From: Gammaproteobacteria bacterium | GTDB lineage: Bacteria; Pseudomonadota; Gammaproteobacteria; SZUA-152 | Assembly (NCBI GenBank): GCA_030617485.1 | Contig: JAUWVK010000103.1 | Coordinates: forward strand, 1 to 5,745 | Length of the DNA stretch: 5,745 nt | Reading direction: 5' to 3' | Shown: positions 1-5,745 of the stretch, piece after piece | How the letters are laid out: each line of letters begins with the position of its first letter | Numbering within the stretch: position 1 is the first letter of the stretch | Notes under the pieces: model-generated | The model's input: the letters and a program-made list of their open reading frames with translations, nothing else | Told to the model about the DNA's origin: nothing | Database searches by the model: none | Program-made: the position numbers and the translations under genes

Positions 1-2571
1 CCCATGATGCAACAATTTTTGCGTATCAAGGCCGATCATCCAGATACCCTGCTGTTCTACCGCATGGGTGATTTTTACGAATTATTTTTTGACGATGCCC
101 GTAAGGCTTCCAGGCTGTTAGATATCACTCTTACCGCTCGAGGCAAAGCTGGTGGCAACCCCATTCCTATGTGCGGTATTCCCTACCATGCAGCAGATGG
201 TTACCTTGCCAAACTAGTGCGTGTGGGTGAGTCGGTTGCTATTTGCGAACAAATTGGTGATCCGGCTACGTCCAAAGGACCGGTGGAGCGCAAAGTGGTT
301 CGAGTGATCACCCCTGGCACAGTAACCGACGAAGCTCTGCTGGAAGAACGGCGCGACAGTTTGGTGGTTGCCGTATACGGCCATGAAAACCGCTATGGCA
401 TTAGCACACTGGATATCACCAGCGGCCGTTTTAGTGTGCTGGAAGTCGAGGGTGAAGAGGCTCTGGCGGGCGAGCTGGAACGAATCCGTCCAGCTGAATT
501 ACTTATTAATGAAGACGCACCCCCTTCGCTCGACCAGGAGCGTAGCGGTTTACGTCGCCTGCCACCCTGGCACTTTGAACTGGAAACGGCCACACGTTTA
601 CTCACTCAGCAATTTGGCACCCATGATCTTGCGGGCTTTGGTCTTGAAAGTCAGGGCGGTGAAAACCTGGAACTCGCGATTGCTGCGGCTGGCTGCTTAC
701 TGCAATACGTCAAAGAAACTCAACTGACTGCTTTGCCTCACATTAGAGGGCTGCAAGTAGAACGGCGTGAAGACAGCATCATCATGGACGCGGCCAGTCG
801 ACGAAACCTGGAACTAGAAACTAATTTAAGTGGGGGCTCCGAACACACCCTGGCCTGGGTGATGGATCACACTACGACCCCCATGGGCAGCCGCTTATTA
901 CGGCGCTGGATCAACCGCCCGCTGGCCAATCATTCGCAACTCCAACAACGCCATCTGGCGGTATCTGTTCTGCTGGAACAGCACAATTTTGAAACCTTGC
1001 AGGAGACGTTGCGTAGCATTGGCGACGTCGAACGTATTCTGGCGCGCATTGCGATCGGCAGCGCACGACCACGTGATTTTTCCCAACTTCGCGATACTCT
1101 GGAACGTTTGCCCAACTTGCGCACTACACTCGCTGAGATCTTTACTGGCCTGGATTGTGCCTTGCTCGAAACTCTGCACGACATTATTGGTGAATACCCA
1201 GGCGAACATGAACTATTAACCCGAGCCATCATCGATGTGCCGCCCATGTTGATCCGCGATGGTGGCGTGATTGCACCGGGCTACGATAGCGAACTCGATG
1301 AGTTACGTGCTATCAAGGATAACGCCGGACAGTTTTTACTGGATCTGGAAACTCGCGAACGTGAACGCACCGGCATCAGCACACTCAAAGTAGCTTATAA
1401 CCGCGTGCACGGTTATTACATTGAAATTAGCAAACTACAATCTGAAAAAGCACCGGATAACTATATTCGTCGACAAACACTTAAAGGTGCCGAGCGTTAC
1501 ATTACCCCCGAGCTCAAGGCGTTTGAAGACAAAGCATTAAGCTCAAAAGAACGTGCCCTGGCTCGCGAAAAATCACTGTATAACGAACTCTTCGACAAAC
1601 TCGCTGACGTTTTACCGGCTTTACAGGACAGTGCCAGCGCATTGGCGGAACTGGATGCGCTGGCTAATTTCGCCGAGCGTGCCGAGACTTTGGATCTGTG
1701 CCAACCAGAATTAGTGGACACACCGGGTTTACACATTGAAGGTGGTCGTCATCCTGTCGTCGAACAGGTGATGACGGATCCGTTCATTGCCAATGATGTG
1801 CACTTTGATGATTCACGCCGCATGCTCATCATCACCGGCCCTAACATGGGTGGCAAATCCACTTACATGCGACAAACCGCGTTGATTACCCTTCTCGCCC
1901 ATGTGGGCAGTTTTGTGCCAGCGAAAAAAACCACAATAGGCCCCATTGACCGCATCTTCACTCGCATTGGCGCCTCAGATGATCTGGCCGGTGGCCGTTC
2001 TACCTTTATGGTAGAGATGACAGAAACCGCCAACATACTGCATAACGCCACCGAAAACAGTTTAGTGCTCATGGATGAAGTCGGTCGCGGCACCAGCACC
2101 TTCGATGGTTTGTCTTTAGCCTGGGCCTGCGCCGAACAACTGGCCTGCGAGGTCAAAGCCTACACCTTATTCGCAACGCATTACTTTGAACTCACTACTC
2201 TCCCAGAATCTCTGGTTAACGTCGCCAATGTTCACCTTGATGCGGTGGAGCACGGTGATGGAATTGTTTTTATGCATTCCGTAAAAGAAGGCCCGGCCAA
2301 TCAGAGTTATGGGCTACAGGTTGCAGCGCTCGCCGGCGTACCACCAGAGGTAATAAAACGCGCGCGACTTCGGCTGGTTCAGCTAGAAAAACAAAGCGCC
2401 AACACAAAAACTGAAGAATCTGTTGAGCAGTTTTCCCTCTTTGACTCTGCAGATAACCATCCCGTCATCAGCAAGTTACAGGATCTGGACCCAGACAGCC
2501 TCAGCCCACGACAGGCACTGGATGCCGTGTTTTTACTAAAGGGATTGCTAAAAGAATCACTGGAGGATTAA
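1..2571 (+). CDS. mutS: DNA mismatch repair protein MutS (5' end outside window)
   Basis: MutS is the ATPase that recognises mismatches and small insertion loops and recruits MutL to start methyl-directed or strand-directed repair. The frame enters the window open: CCC at 1-3 followed by Met-Met-Gln-Gln matches Pro12-Met13 of E. coli MutS, so about 11 codons lie to the left and the ATG at 4 is probably internal. Counting that ATG as residue 1, the mismatch-wedge motif GDFYELF is at 22-28 (Phe24 and Glu26 equal E. coli Phe36 and Glu38). Connector, core and clamp domains follow. The ATPase has Walker [10 protein letters not shown] at 612-620, the [12 protein letters not shown] signature, Walker B LVLMDE at 687-692 and the FATHYFE histidine at 726. 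QFSLF at 809-813 fits the beta-clamp binding consensus. The tail [12 protein letters not shown] keeps Asp831 and Arg836, equal to the tetramer-forming Asp835 and Arg840 of E. coli. All key residues are intact. The TAA stop is at 2569-2571. Confidence 0.98.
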   Translation, partial: PMMQQFLRIKADHPDTLLFYRMGDFYELFFDDARKASRLLDITLTARGKAGGNPIPMCGIPYHAADGYLAKLVRVGESVAICEQIGDPATSKGPVERKVVRVITPGTVTDEALLEERRDSLVVAVYGHENRYGISTLDITSGRFSVLEVEGEEALAGELERIRPAELLINEDAPPSLDQERSGLRRLPPWHFELETATRLLTQQFGTHDLAGFGLESQGGENLELAIAAAGCLLQYVKETQLTALPHIRGLQVERREDSIIMDAASRRNLELETNLSGGSEHTLAWVMDHTTTPMGSRLLRRWINRPLANHSQLQQRHLAVSVLLEQHNFETLQETLRSIGDVERILARIAIGSARPRDFSQLRDTLERLPNLRTTLAEIFTGLDCALLETLHDIIGEYPGEHELLTRAIIDVPPMLIRDGGVIAPGYDSELDELRAIKDNAGQFLLDLETRERERTGISTLKVAYNRVHGYYIEISKLQSEKAPDNYIRRQTLKGAERYITPELKAFEDKALSSKERALAREKSLYNELFDKLADVLPALQDSASALAELDALANFAERAETLDLCQPELVDTPGLHIEGGRHPVVEQVMTDPFIANDVHFDDSRRMLIITGPNMGGKSTYMRQTALITLLAHVGSFVPAKKTTIGPIDRIFTRIGASDDLAGGRSTFMVEMTETANILHNATENSLVLMDEVGRGTSTFDGLSLAWACAEQLACEVKAYTLFATHYFELTTLPESLVNVANVHLDAVEHGDGIVFMHSVKEGPANQSYGLQVAALAGVPPEVIKRARLRLVQLEKQSANTKTEESVEQFSLFDSADNHPVISKLQDLDPDSLSPRQALDAVFLLKGLLKESLED

Positions 2572-2594
2572 AAAACACACTGCCGTAATAAATC

Positions 2595-2609
2595 CAGCTC
2601 TCACAGCTG
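2595..2609 (+). other. Weak hairpin downstream of mutS
   Basis: CAGCT at 2595-2599 and AGCTG at 2605-2609 are perfect inverted arms around a five-base loop, 23 bases after the mutS stop. No T-run follows, so this is not a normal intrinsic terminator. It could help stabilise the mutS 3' end, or be chance, since a 5-bp stem is short. mutS transcription may instead end at the hairpin at 2639-2664, whose arms also pair on the plus strand apart from one C-A mismatch. Confidence 0.2.
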
Positions 2610-2638
2610 CTTACATAACTCGCCTGTAACCCAGACAC

Positions 2639-2664
2639 AAAAAAAGGCGCTATAAGCACCTTTT
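2639..2664 (-). terminator. Intrinsic terminator of the small minus-strand gene
   Basis: Read on the minus strand, GGTGC and GCGCC form a five-pair stem with one G-U pair around the loop TTATA. The stem is extended by A-T pairs and followed by seven Ts (plus-strand As at 2639-2645). It begins 22-26 bases after the stop of the minus-strand gene. On the plus strand the same stem has a C-A mismatch, but four Ts follow it (2661-2664), so it may also work weakly for mutS. The better pairing and longer T-run on the minus strand support a real transcription unit there. Confidence 0.75.
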
Positions 2665-2672
2665 CCTGAAAC

Positions 2673-2688
2673 AATTACCCAGGTAATT
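2673..2688. repeat. 16-bp perfect inverted repeat over the stop codon
   Basis: AATTACC (2673-2679) and GGTAATT (2682-2688) are exact inverted arms separated by CA. The right arm overlaps the TAA stop (2687-2689) of the minus-strand gene, and the repeat lies just ahead of its terminator hairpin. As RNA it would form a six-pair stem with a four-base loop. Its role is unknown; it could protect the 3' end, add to termination, or be chance. Confidence 0.4.
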
Positions 2689-2965
2689 ACACTGCTGGTA
2701 CCGCTGGTATTGCCGGTACCGCTGGTATTGCTGGAACACCTGGCCCACCAGGTACTGCAGGTACAGCTGGAACTGCAGGAGCACCTGGCCCCATACCCAT
2801 GCCCATGCCCATACCAGGAGCTGCTGGCGCCATCCCCATACCCATCGCTGCTGCAGCCATGCCAGGAGCTGCCGGGGCCATACCCATGCCCATACCGACA
2901 GCGCCTGCGCCAGTTGCCAGCATCATTCCTGAAACCAATACCAAACTACGAGTCAATTTACCCAT
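2687..2965 (-). CDS. Small secreted Met/Gly/Pro/Ala-rich repeat protein, function unknown
   Basis: I do not recognise this 92-residue protein. The N-terminus MGKLTRS plus a hydrophobic stretch (about residues 8-22, ending ATGAGA) reads as a Sec signal peptide with likely cleavage after Ala22. The predicted mature 70 residues contain only Gly, Met, Ala, Pro, Val and Ile: no charge, no aromatic residue and no cysteine. The first half has GMGMGM runs and two copies of MAPAAPGM (11 Met in all); the second half is a PAV/PAI triplet repeat ending at the stop. The start at 2965 is chosen because AGGGGG (2974-2979) sits 8 bases upstream; ATG at 2971 would be only 2 bases from it, and ATG at 2989 lies upstream of that site. 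A terminator follows the stop, and fdxA is divergent. The protein is probably periplasmic, envelope-associated or exported. Met-X-Met patterns occur in periplasmic copper-binding proteins, and low-complexity secreted proteins include structural coats such as sulfur-globule proteins, but neither role is shown here. Confidence 0.75.
   Translation of the reverse strand: MGKLTRSLVLVSGMMLATGAGAVGMGMGMAPAAPGMAAAAMGMGMAPAAPGMGMGMGMGPGAPAVPAVPAVPGGPGVPAIPAVPAIPAVPAV
2691..2774. repeat. Short 9-bp-type tandem repeats encoding PAV/PAI
   Basis: On the plus strand this stretch is a degenerate run of units such as GCTGGTACC, GCTGGTATT and GCCGGTACC. On the minus strand it encodes the Val-Pro-Ala / Ile-Pro-Ala tail of the small secreted protein. 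The run is interrupted near 2736-2752, where GGPG is encoded. It is a low-complexity tract likely to vary in length between strains. Confidence 0.65.
2775..2893. repeat. Three imperfect 32-bp direct repeats inside the minus-strand gene
   Basis: Copies lie at 2775-2806, 2814-2845 and 2862-2893. Aligned by eye, the last two agree at 28 of 32 bases and the first and last at 26 of 32. Offsets are 39 and 48 bases, both multiples of three, so gain or loss of a unit keeps the reading frame. On the minus strand each copy encodes a GM run followed by an Ala-Pro-rich piece; the second and third both encode MGMGMAPAAPG-type segments. This suggests growth of the gene by slippage or unequal recombination. 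Confidence 0.75.
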
Positions 2966-2973
2966 TTCCATAA

Positions 2974-2979
2974 CCCCCT
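2974..2979 (-). promoter_or_regulatory. Shine-Dalgarno site of the minus-strand gene
   Basis: The minus strand reads AGGGGG, then 8 bases, then the ATG at 2965. Spacing to the alternative ATG at 2971 is only 2 bases, so this site decides the start in favour of 2965. Confidence 0.7.
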
Positions 2980-3001
2980 GTAATTCCATTAGACTACGTT
3001 T

Positions 3002-3020
3002 TTCATTCCCTAGGAACGAA
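3002..3020. promoter_or_regulatory. 19-bp imperfect palindrome, candidate operator
   Basis: TTCATTCC (3002-3009) and GGAACGAA (3013-3020) are inverted arms matching at 7 of 8 positions around the centre CTA. The palindrome lies just downstream of the predicted minus-strand -10 hexamer, so it would cover the transcription start or first bases of that gene's leader. It could be a repressor site or, as RNA, a small hairpin, although a three-base loop is tight. I cannot name the regulator. Confidence 0.4.
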
Positions 3021-3024
3021 CAAG

Positions 3025-3053
3025 ATTATCGTGATTCATATCTGCAAAAGCAA
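3025..3053 (-). promoter_or_regulatory. Possible sigma-70 promoter of the minus-strand gene
   Basis: On the minus strand, TTGCTT (plus 3048-3053) and GATAAT (plus 3025-3030) are separated by 17 bases. The -10 hexamer matches TATAAT at 5 of 6 positions; the -35 matches TTGACA at only 3 of 6. This would place the start about 50 bases upstream of the ATG at 2965, next to the palindrome at 3002-3020. Confidence 0.4.
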
Positions 3054-3086
3054 TCAATATTGGCGCTTGAATAGCCACCATTCAAT

Positions 3087-3140
3087 TTGATAATTTACGT
3101 CGGCTACCTATACCGTTTACACTATCCAGAGAAATATAAT
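3087..3140 (+). promoter_or_regulatory. Possible promoter(s) for fdxA
   Basis: Two candidates are visible. TTGATA (3087-3092), a 16-base spacer and TATACC (3109-3114) give 5 of 6 and 4 of 6 consensus matches. A perfect TATAAT lies at 3135-3140, but its only good -35-like partner, TTTACA (3116-3121), is 13 bases away, too close for an ordinary sigma-70 promoter unless an activator replaces the -35 contact. Either gives an fdxA leader of roughly 70-100 bases. The choice cannot be made from sequence alone. Confidence 0.35.
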
Positions 3141-3198
3141 TACCAAATCTAAATGTGGCGTTCAAAATTTTTTATTGATCACTATTTTGGCAACAATC

Positions 3199-3206
3199 AA
3201 GGGGAG
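3199..3206 (+). promoter_or_regulatory. fdxA: Shine-Dalgarno site of fdxA
   Basis: AAGGGGAG ends 11 bases before the ATG at 3218. The spacing is longer than the usual 5-9 bases, but the start is fixed by the conserved ferredoxin N-terminus (Met-x-x-Val-Val-Thr). Confidence 0.6.
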
Positions 3207-3217
3207 AGCATAACAAC

Positions 3218-3541
3218 ATGACTTACGTTGTTACGGAAAATTGCATCAAGTGTAAATACACCGATTGCGTCGAAGTTTGTCCGGTAGATTGTTTTCACGA
3301 AGGGCCAAATTTTCTGGTGATTGATCCCGAGGAATGTATAGACTGCACGCTTTGTGAACCCGAATGCCCCATTAACGCAATATTTTCTGAAGATGACCTT
3401 CCCTCTGACCAGGAAAAATTTATAGCCATGAATGAAGAGTTGTCTCAAAACTGGCCCGTGATAACCGAAATGAAAGCTGCGCCCGCAGATGCCAAAAAAT
3501 GGGAAGATGTGCCCGACAAACTCCAATACCTTGAGCGCTGA
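3218..3541 (+). CDS. fdxA: Seven-iron ferredoxin FdxA ([3Fe-4S][4Fe-4S])
   Basis: This is a small soluble cytoplasmic electron carrier of the Azotobacter ferredoxin I family. At 107 residues it has the family's usual length and is near-identical through the N-terminal cluster domain (for example [16 protein letters not shown]). Counting Met as 1, Cys9, Cys17 and Cys50 should bind the [3Fe-4S] cluster, and Cys21, Cys40, Cys43 and Cys46 the [4Fe-4S] cluster. Cys12 and Cys25 correspond to the two non-ligand cysteines of the Azotobacter protein. The C-terminal tail, rich in Glu, Asp and Lys and ending KLQYLER, is the typical extension that wraps the fold. The redox partner is not indicated here; relatives have been linked to redox stress responses. 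The gene is transcribed away from the small secreted-protein gene and is followed after 64 bases by the AddB-like gene on the same strand. The start has no in-frame rival consistent with the family. Confidence 0.97.
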   Translation: MTYVVTENCIKCKYTDCVEVCPVDCFHEGPNFLVIDPEECIDCTLCEPECPINAIFSEDDLPSDQEKFIAMNEELSQNWPVITEMKAAPADAKKWEDVPDKLQYLER

Positions 3542-3605
3542 TTTACCGTTTGTGCTCACAGTAAAAACGCTAATCGTCATTCACTAATAACATTACAGAA
3601 ATAAT
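3542..3605 (+). other. Spacer between fdxA and the AddB-like gene
   Basis: This 64-base gap has TTTAC (3542-3546) and GTAAA as outer inverted arms, with TGTG-CT-CACA between them, forming a weak and bulged hairpin. No T-run follows, so it is not a clear terminator, and I see no good promoter pair. Read-through from fdxA is the simplest view. The sequence just before the ATG at 3606 has no strong Shine-Dalgarno motif. Confidence 0.35.
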
Positions 3606-5745
3606 ATGCCAGGGCCCATTAACAACACCCCCCTGCACCTGCTTAACTATGGGCAAGATTGCCTCGCGGAACTTGCGACACATATCATCCATACACACAA
3701 AAATCAGTTACCTAACCTGACTGATATCACCGTACTACTACCTTCACAGCAGGCCGCCACACAACTTCGGGAACACATTCTCAGCAACGCACAATCTCTA
3801 GGCTTTTCTGCATTGCTGGGTCCAGAAATAAACACGCTTCCTGGTTGGGTTTCACAACTTCCACACGGCGACCTGCCTGTTTTAACAGAGCATCAACGCG
3901 AACTAATGCTGGCAGAAGCTCTAAAGAATCATTCCTATCTCTACGGAAAAGCTAGCCCATGGACATTCGCAGACAGCTTGCTGGAACTATTTGACGAGCT
4001 TAACGAACGCCATATTCGTTTACCTAAAAAATTCGAAAAATTTTTGCGGCAGTTAGGTGACGCCTATGAATCAAAACAAGAAGTCGGCAGTGCCAGCATA
4101 ACCACTGAAATGGAAGGCCTGACTGGTGAAGCACGCCTGGTACACACGTTATGGCAAGCATGGCAACAACAAATGCAGGAAGAAGGTGTTACTGACCGGC
4201 ACACCAGCTATTTACTCAAATTAACAAACAGTCTTCAACACATAAATTCAAACCAGAGATTTTACCTCGCTGGCTTTAGTCAACTATCCCCCAGCGAAAC
4301 TACCTGGCTTAAATCATTCATATCCCAGGGGAAAACATCTGTGTGGTTACAGGGCTCAACACCGCCTGATGAAACAATAGACTACCACCCGGACTGTGCG
4401 ATACGGCCACTACTCACATCCCTTACAGAAACAACAAATGAAACAATGGCTGATGGAGCCATTTTTCCAGCGGCCGCTAATGATTATGGTCTTTTCCTCA
4501 GCAGTGTTTTCAATACTACCAACATTGCCTTGCAAGACCGCGCAAAACTCTTCGCGAAGGAATTTCCATCCAGCCCCGTCGAATCACGACTTTCTTTATT
4601 TGAAGCCAGGAGTGCAGAACAGGAAGCATTGGCCATCGATTTACAGACACGCCAATGGTGGCTTGAAGGAAAACAAAAAATCGGCATTGTTACTGAGAAT
4701 CGGCGCCTCGCGCGCCGAGTCCGCGCTTTACTTGAGCGCGCAGGCATTGAACTACAGGATGCAGCTGGTTGGGCTCTGTCAACTACCAGCGCAGCAGCCA
4801 CGCTGGAGCGTTGGCTGGAAGCAGTGGAAGAAAACTTTTCCTACCAGCCGTTACTGGATTTATTGAAATCGCCATTCTTCCAACCAAAAAACTTTTTTAC
4901 AAATAACGATACGGACCAGGATCACGAAAACTTACTGGCAACTGTTTATCGCTTCGAACAAAGCGTTGTCCTAAAAGAAAACATCAGCAGAGATCTAAAA
5001 CGATATCGCCAATATACCCAGTATCGACAGGATCGATTACCTGCAGAAATGGCTATTGAATATAATGACATTTACCCACTACTAGATGTTATCGAAAATG
5101 CAGCCAAACCGCTGCAACCATACCTGAGCGACAACCTGACTAGTGACCAACATTCACCTACAAAACTATTCGAAGCCCTGAATGAAAGTCTATCAATACT
5201 TGGACTTGCCGATTCGTTTTCAAAAGATGATGCGGGCCTGGATATACTAGACGAACTACGCCAAATGCAGGCCGCAGCTATCGATAGCGCTCTAACGATG
5301 AGCTGGTCAGAGTTTCGCAGCTGGATAGGTCGCACACTGGAATGTTTTAACTTTCAGCCAAACACTCAGAGTAATCAAGTTCAACTAATGAGTTTAGCGC
5401 AAAGTTCCCTGTGCCAGTTTGACGCTCTCATTATTGCCGGTGCAGAAAAAGAGTATTTGCCCGGGAAAATTAACCAGTCACCCTTTTTTAATGACGGTGT
5501 GCGACAGTCGCTTGGACTTGCCAGCCATGCCGAACGTTTATCTCAGCGTTATTACCAATTTCGTTGCTTGCTGGAAGCATCGCCAAATATTGTTATCACA
5601 CGTTGCACCGAACAAAACGGTGAAGATGTCGTGTGTTCACCCTGGCTCGAACGAATACAGTCCTTTCACACTATTGCTTATAAACACACACTTATTAACA
5701 AAACATTAACCGAACTTGTTACCAAACCAGAAACTATTGTTACTA
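3606..5745 (+). CDS. AddB-like helicase/exonuclease-family DNA repair protein (3' end outside window)
   Basis: The frame is open from ATG 3606 to the window edge, giving 713 codons. Relatives are about 850-900 residues, so the missing part should be the C-terminal PD-(D/E)XK (RecB-type) nuclease domain. The match is to the AddB-like 'probable DNA repair protein' group of proteobacteria, thought to act with an AddA/UvrD-type helicase in processing double-strand breaks. Visible landmarks: an N-terminal ITVLLPSQQAATQLREHI segment where canonical AddB has its nucleotide-binding start, here without a Walker A GKT/GKS motif; FEARSAEQEALAIDLQ near 332-347; IGIVTENRRLARRVRALLE near 359-377; AGWALSTTSAA near 387-397; and DALIIAGAEKEYLPG at 606-620, matching the helicase-like 'GLNEGxxP' motif region. 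The start is firm: TAA at 3588 lies in frame upstream, with no other ATG, GTG or TTG between. The ribosome site is weak, which fits coupling to fdxA transcription. An AddA-like helicase gene is expected just to the right. By eye, codons are more A+T-rich than in mutS. Confidence 0.88.
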   Translation, partial: MPGPINNTPLHLLNYGQDCLAELATHIIHTHKNQLPNLTDITVLLPSQQAATQLREHILSNAQSLGFSALLGPEINTLPGWVSQLPHGDLPVLTEHQRELMLAEALKNHSYLYGKASPWTFADSLLELFDELNERHIRLPKKFEKFLRQLGDAYESKQEVGSASITTEMEGLTGEARLVHTLWQAWQQQMQEEGVTDRHTSYLLKLTNSLQHINSNQRFYLAGFSQLSPSETTWLKSFISQGKTSVWLQGSTPPDETIDYHPDCAIRPLLTSLTETTNETMADGAIFPAAANDYGLFLSSVFNTTNIALQDRAKLFAKEFPSSPVESRLSLFEARSAEQEALAIDLQTRQWWLEGKQKIGIVTENRRLARRVRALLERAGIELQDAAGWALSTTSAAATLERWLEAVEENFSYQPLLDLLKSPFFQPKNFFTNNDTDQDHENLLATVYRFEQSVVLKENISRDLKRYRQYTQYRQDRLPAEMAIEYNDIYPLLDVIENAAKPLQPYLSDNLTSDQHSPTKLFEALNESLSILGLADSFSKDDAGLDILDELRQMQAAAIDSALTMSWSEFRSWIGRTLECFNFQPNTQSNQVQLMSLAQSSLCQFDALIIAGAEKEYLPGKINQSPFFNDGVRQSLGLASHAERLSQRYYQFRCLLEASPNIVITRCTEQNGEDVVCSPWLERIQSFHTIAYKHTLINKTLTELVTKPETIVT

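Noticed and set aside
148..155. GCTGGTGG, identical to the E. coli Chi site
   Set aside because: A single copy inside conserved mutS codons (Ala-Gly-Gly); expected by chance, and Chi of this form belongs to RecBCD rather than to AddAB-type enzymes.
3024..3042. Fur-box-like sequence overlapping the minus-strand -10
   Set aside because: Only about 12 of 19 positions match the consensus when aligned by eye, which is marginal in an A+T-rich spacer.
2799..3074. Plus-strand reading frame starting with an ATG inside the repeat region
   Set aside because: No Shine-Dalgarno site, the start lies within the repeat, and the frame runs through the divergent promoter region. The minus strand has the signal peptide, ribosome site and terminator.
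3175..3200. TTGAT and ATCAA arms resembling an FNR half-site pair ahead of fdxA
   Set aside because: The arms are 16 bases apart, whereas FNR sites have a 4-base gap; probably chance or a very weak leader hairpin.
3197..3580. Minus-strand frame of 127 codons opposite fdxA
   Set aside because: It is the complement of a highly conserved ferredoxin gene, with no recognisable protein or ribosome site.
4396..4866. Plus-strand frame of 156 codons inside the AddB-like gene
   Set aside because: It overlaps entirely with the longer open frame that carries AddB-family motifs, in a different phase.
1..5745. Searched for tRNAs, CRISPR repeats, insertion-sequence ends, transposases and toxin-antitoxin pairs
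   Set aside because: None seen. The window is ordinary chromosomal housekeeping sequence apart from the small minus-strand gene.

Overview
The window looks like a stretch of chromosome from a gammaproteobacterium outside the enteric group. The MutS is close to E. coli MutS along its whole visible length, and the ferredoxin is nearly the Azotobacter/Pseudomonas FdxA (ferredoxin I) type. From memory, mutS next to fdxA is also the order in pseudomonads. Base composition is moderate and, by eye, slightly richer in A+T towards the right end. I see no mobile element, tRNA, rRNA or CRISPR array.

Layout. (1) Positions 1-2571, plus strand: mutS, missing only about 11 N-terminal codons to the left of the window. 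(2) Positions 2687-2965, minus strand: a small unrecognised gene for a secreted low-complexity protein. Its predicted mature part uses only Gly, Met, Ala, Pro, Val and Ile. It has its own Shine-Dalgarno sequence, signal peptide and intrinsic terminator, and it converges on mutS. (3) Positions 2966-3217: a divergent intergenic region of about 250 bp with promoter-like hexamers on both strands and a 19-bp imperfect palindrome. (4) Positions 3218-3541, plus strand: fdxA, a 107-residue seven-iron ferredoxin with all cluster cysteines. (5) From 3606 to the right edge, plus strand: an AddB-like gene of the helicase/exonuclease type, open to the end of the window (713 codons seen) and lacking its C-terminal nuclease domain only because the window stops.

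How the genes relate. mutS (mismatch repair) and the AddB-like gene (probable double-strand-break end processing) are both DNA-repair genes. fdxA and the AddB-like gene are 64 bp apart on the same strand with no clear terminator between them, so they may be co-transcribed, but a functional link is not shown. The small minus-strand gene is a separate transcription unit inserted between mutS and fdxA and is the only truly unfamiliar element here. I find no convincing multi-gene novel system. The most interesting signals are this Met/Gly/Pro repeat protein, its internal DNA repeats, and the palindrome at its predicted transcription start.
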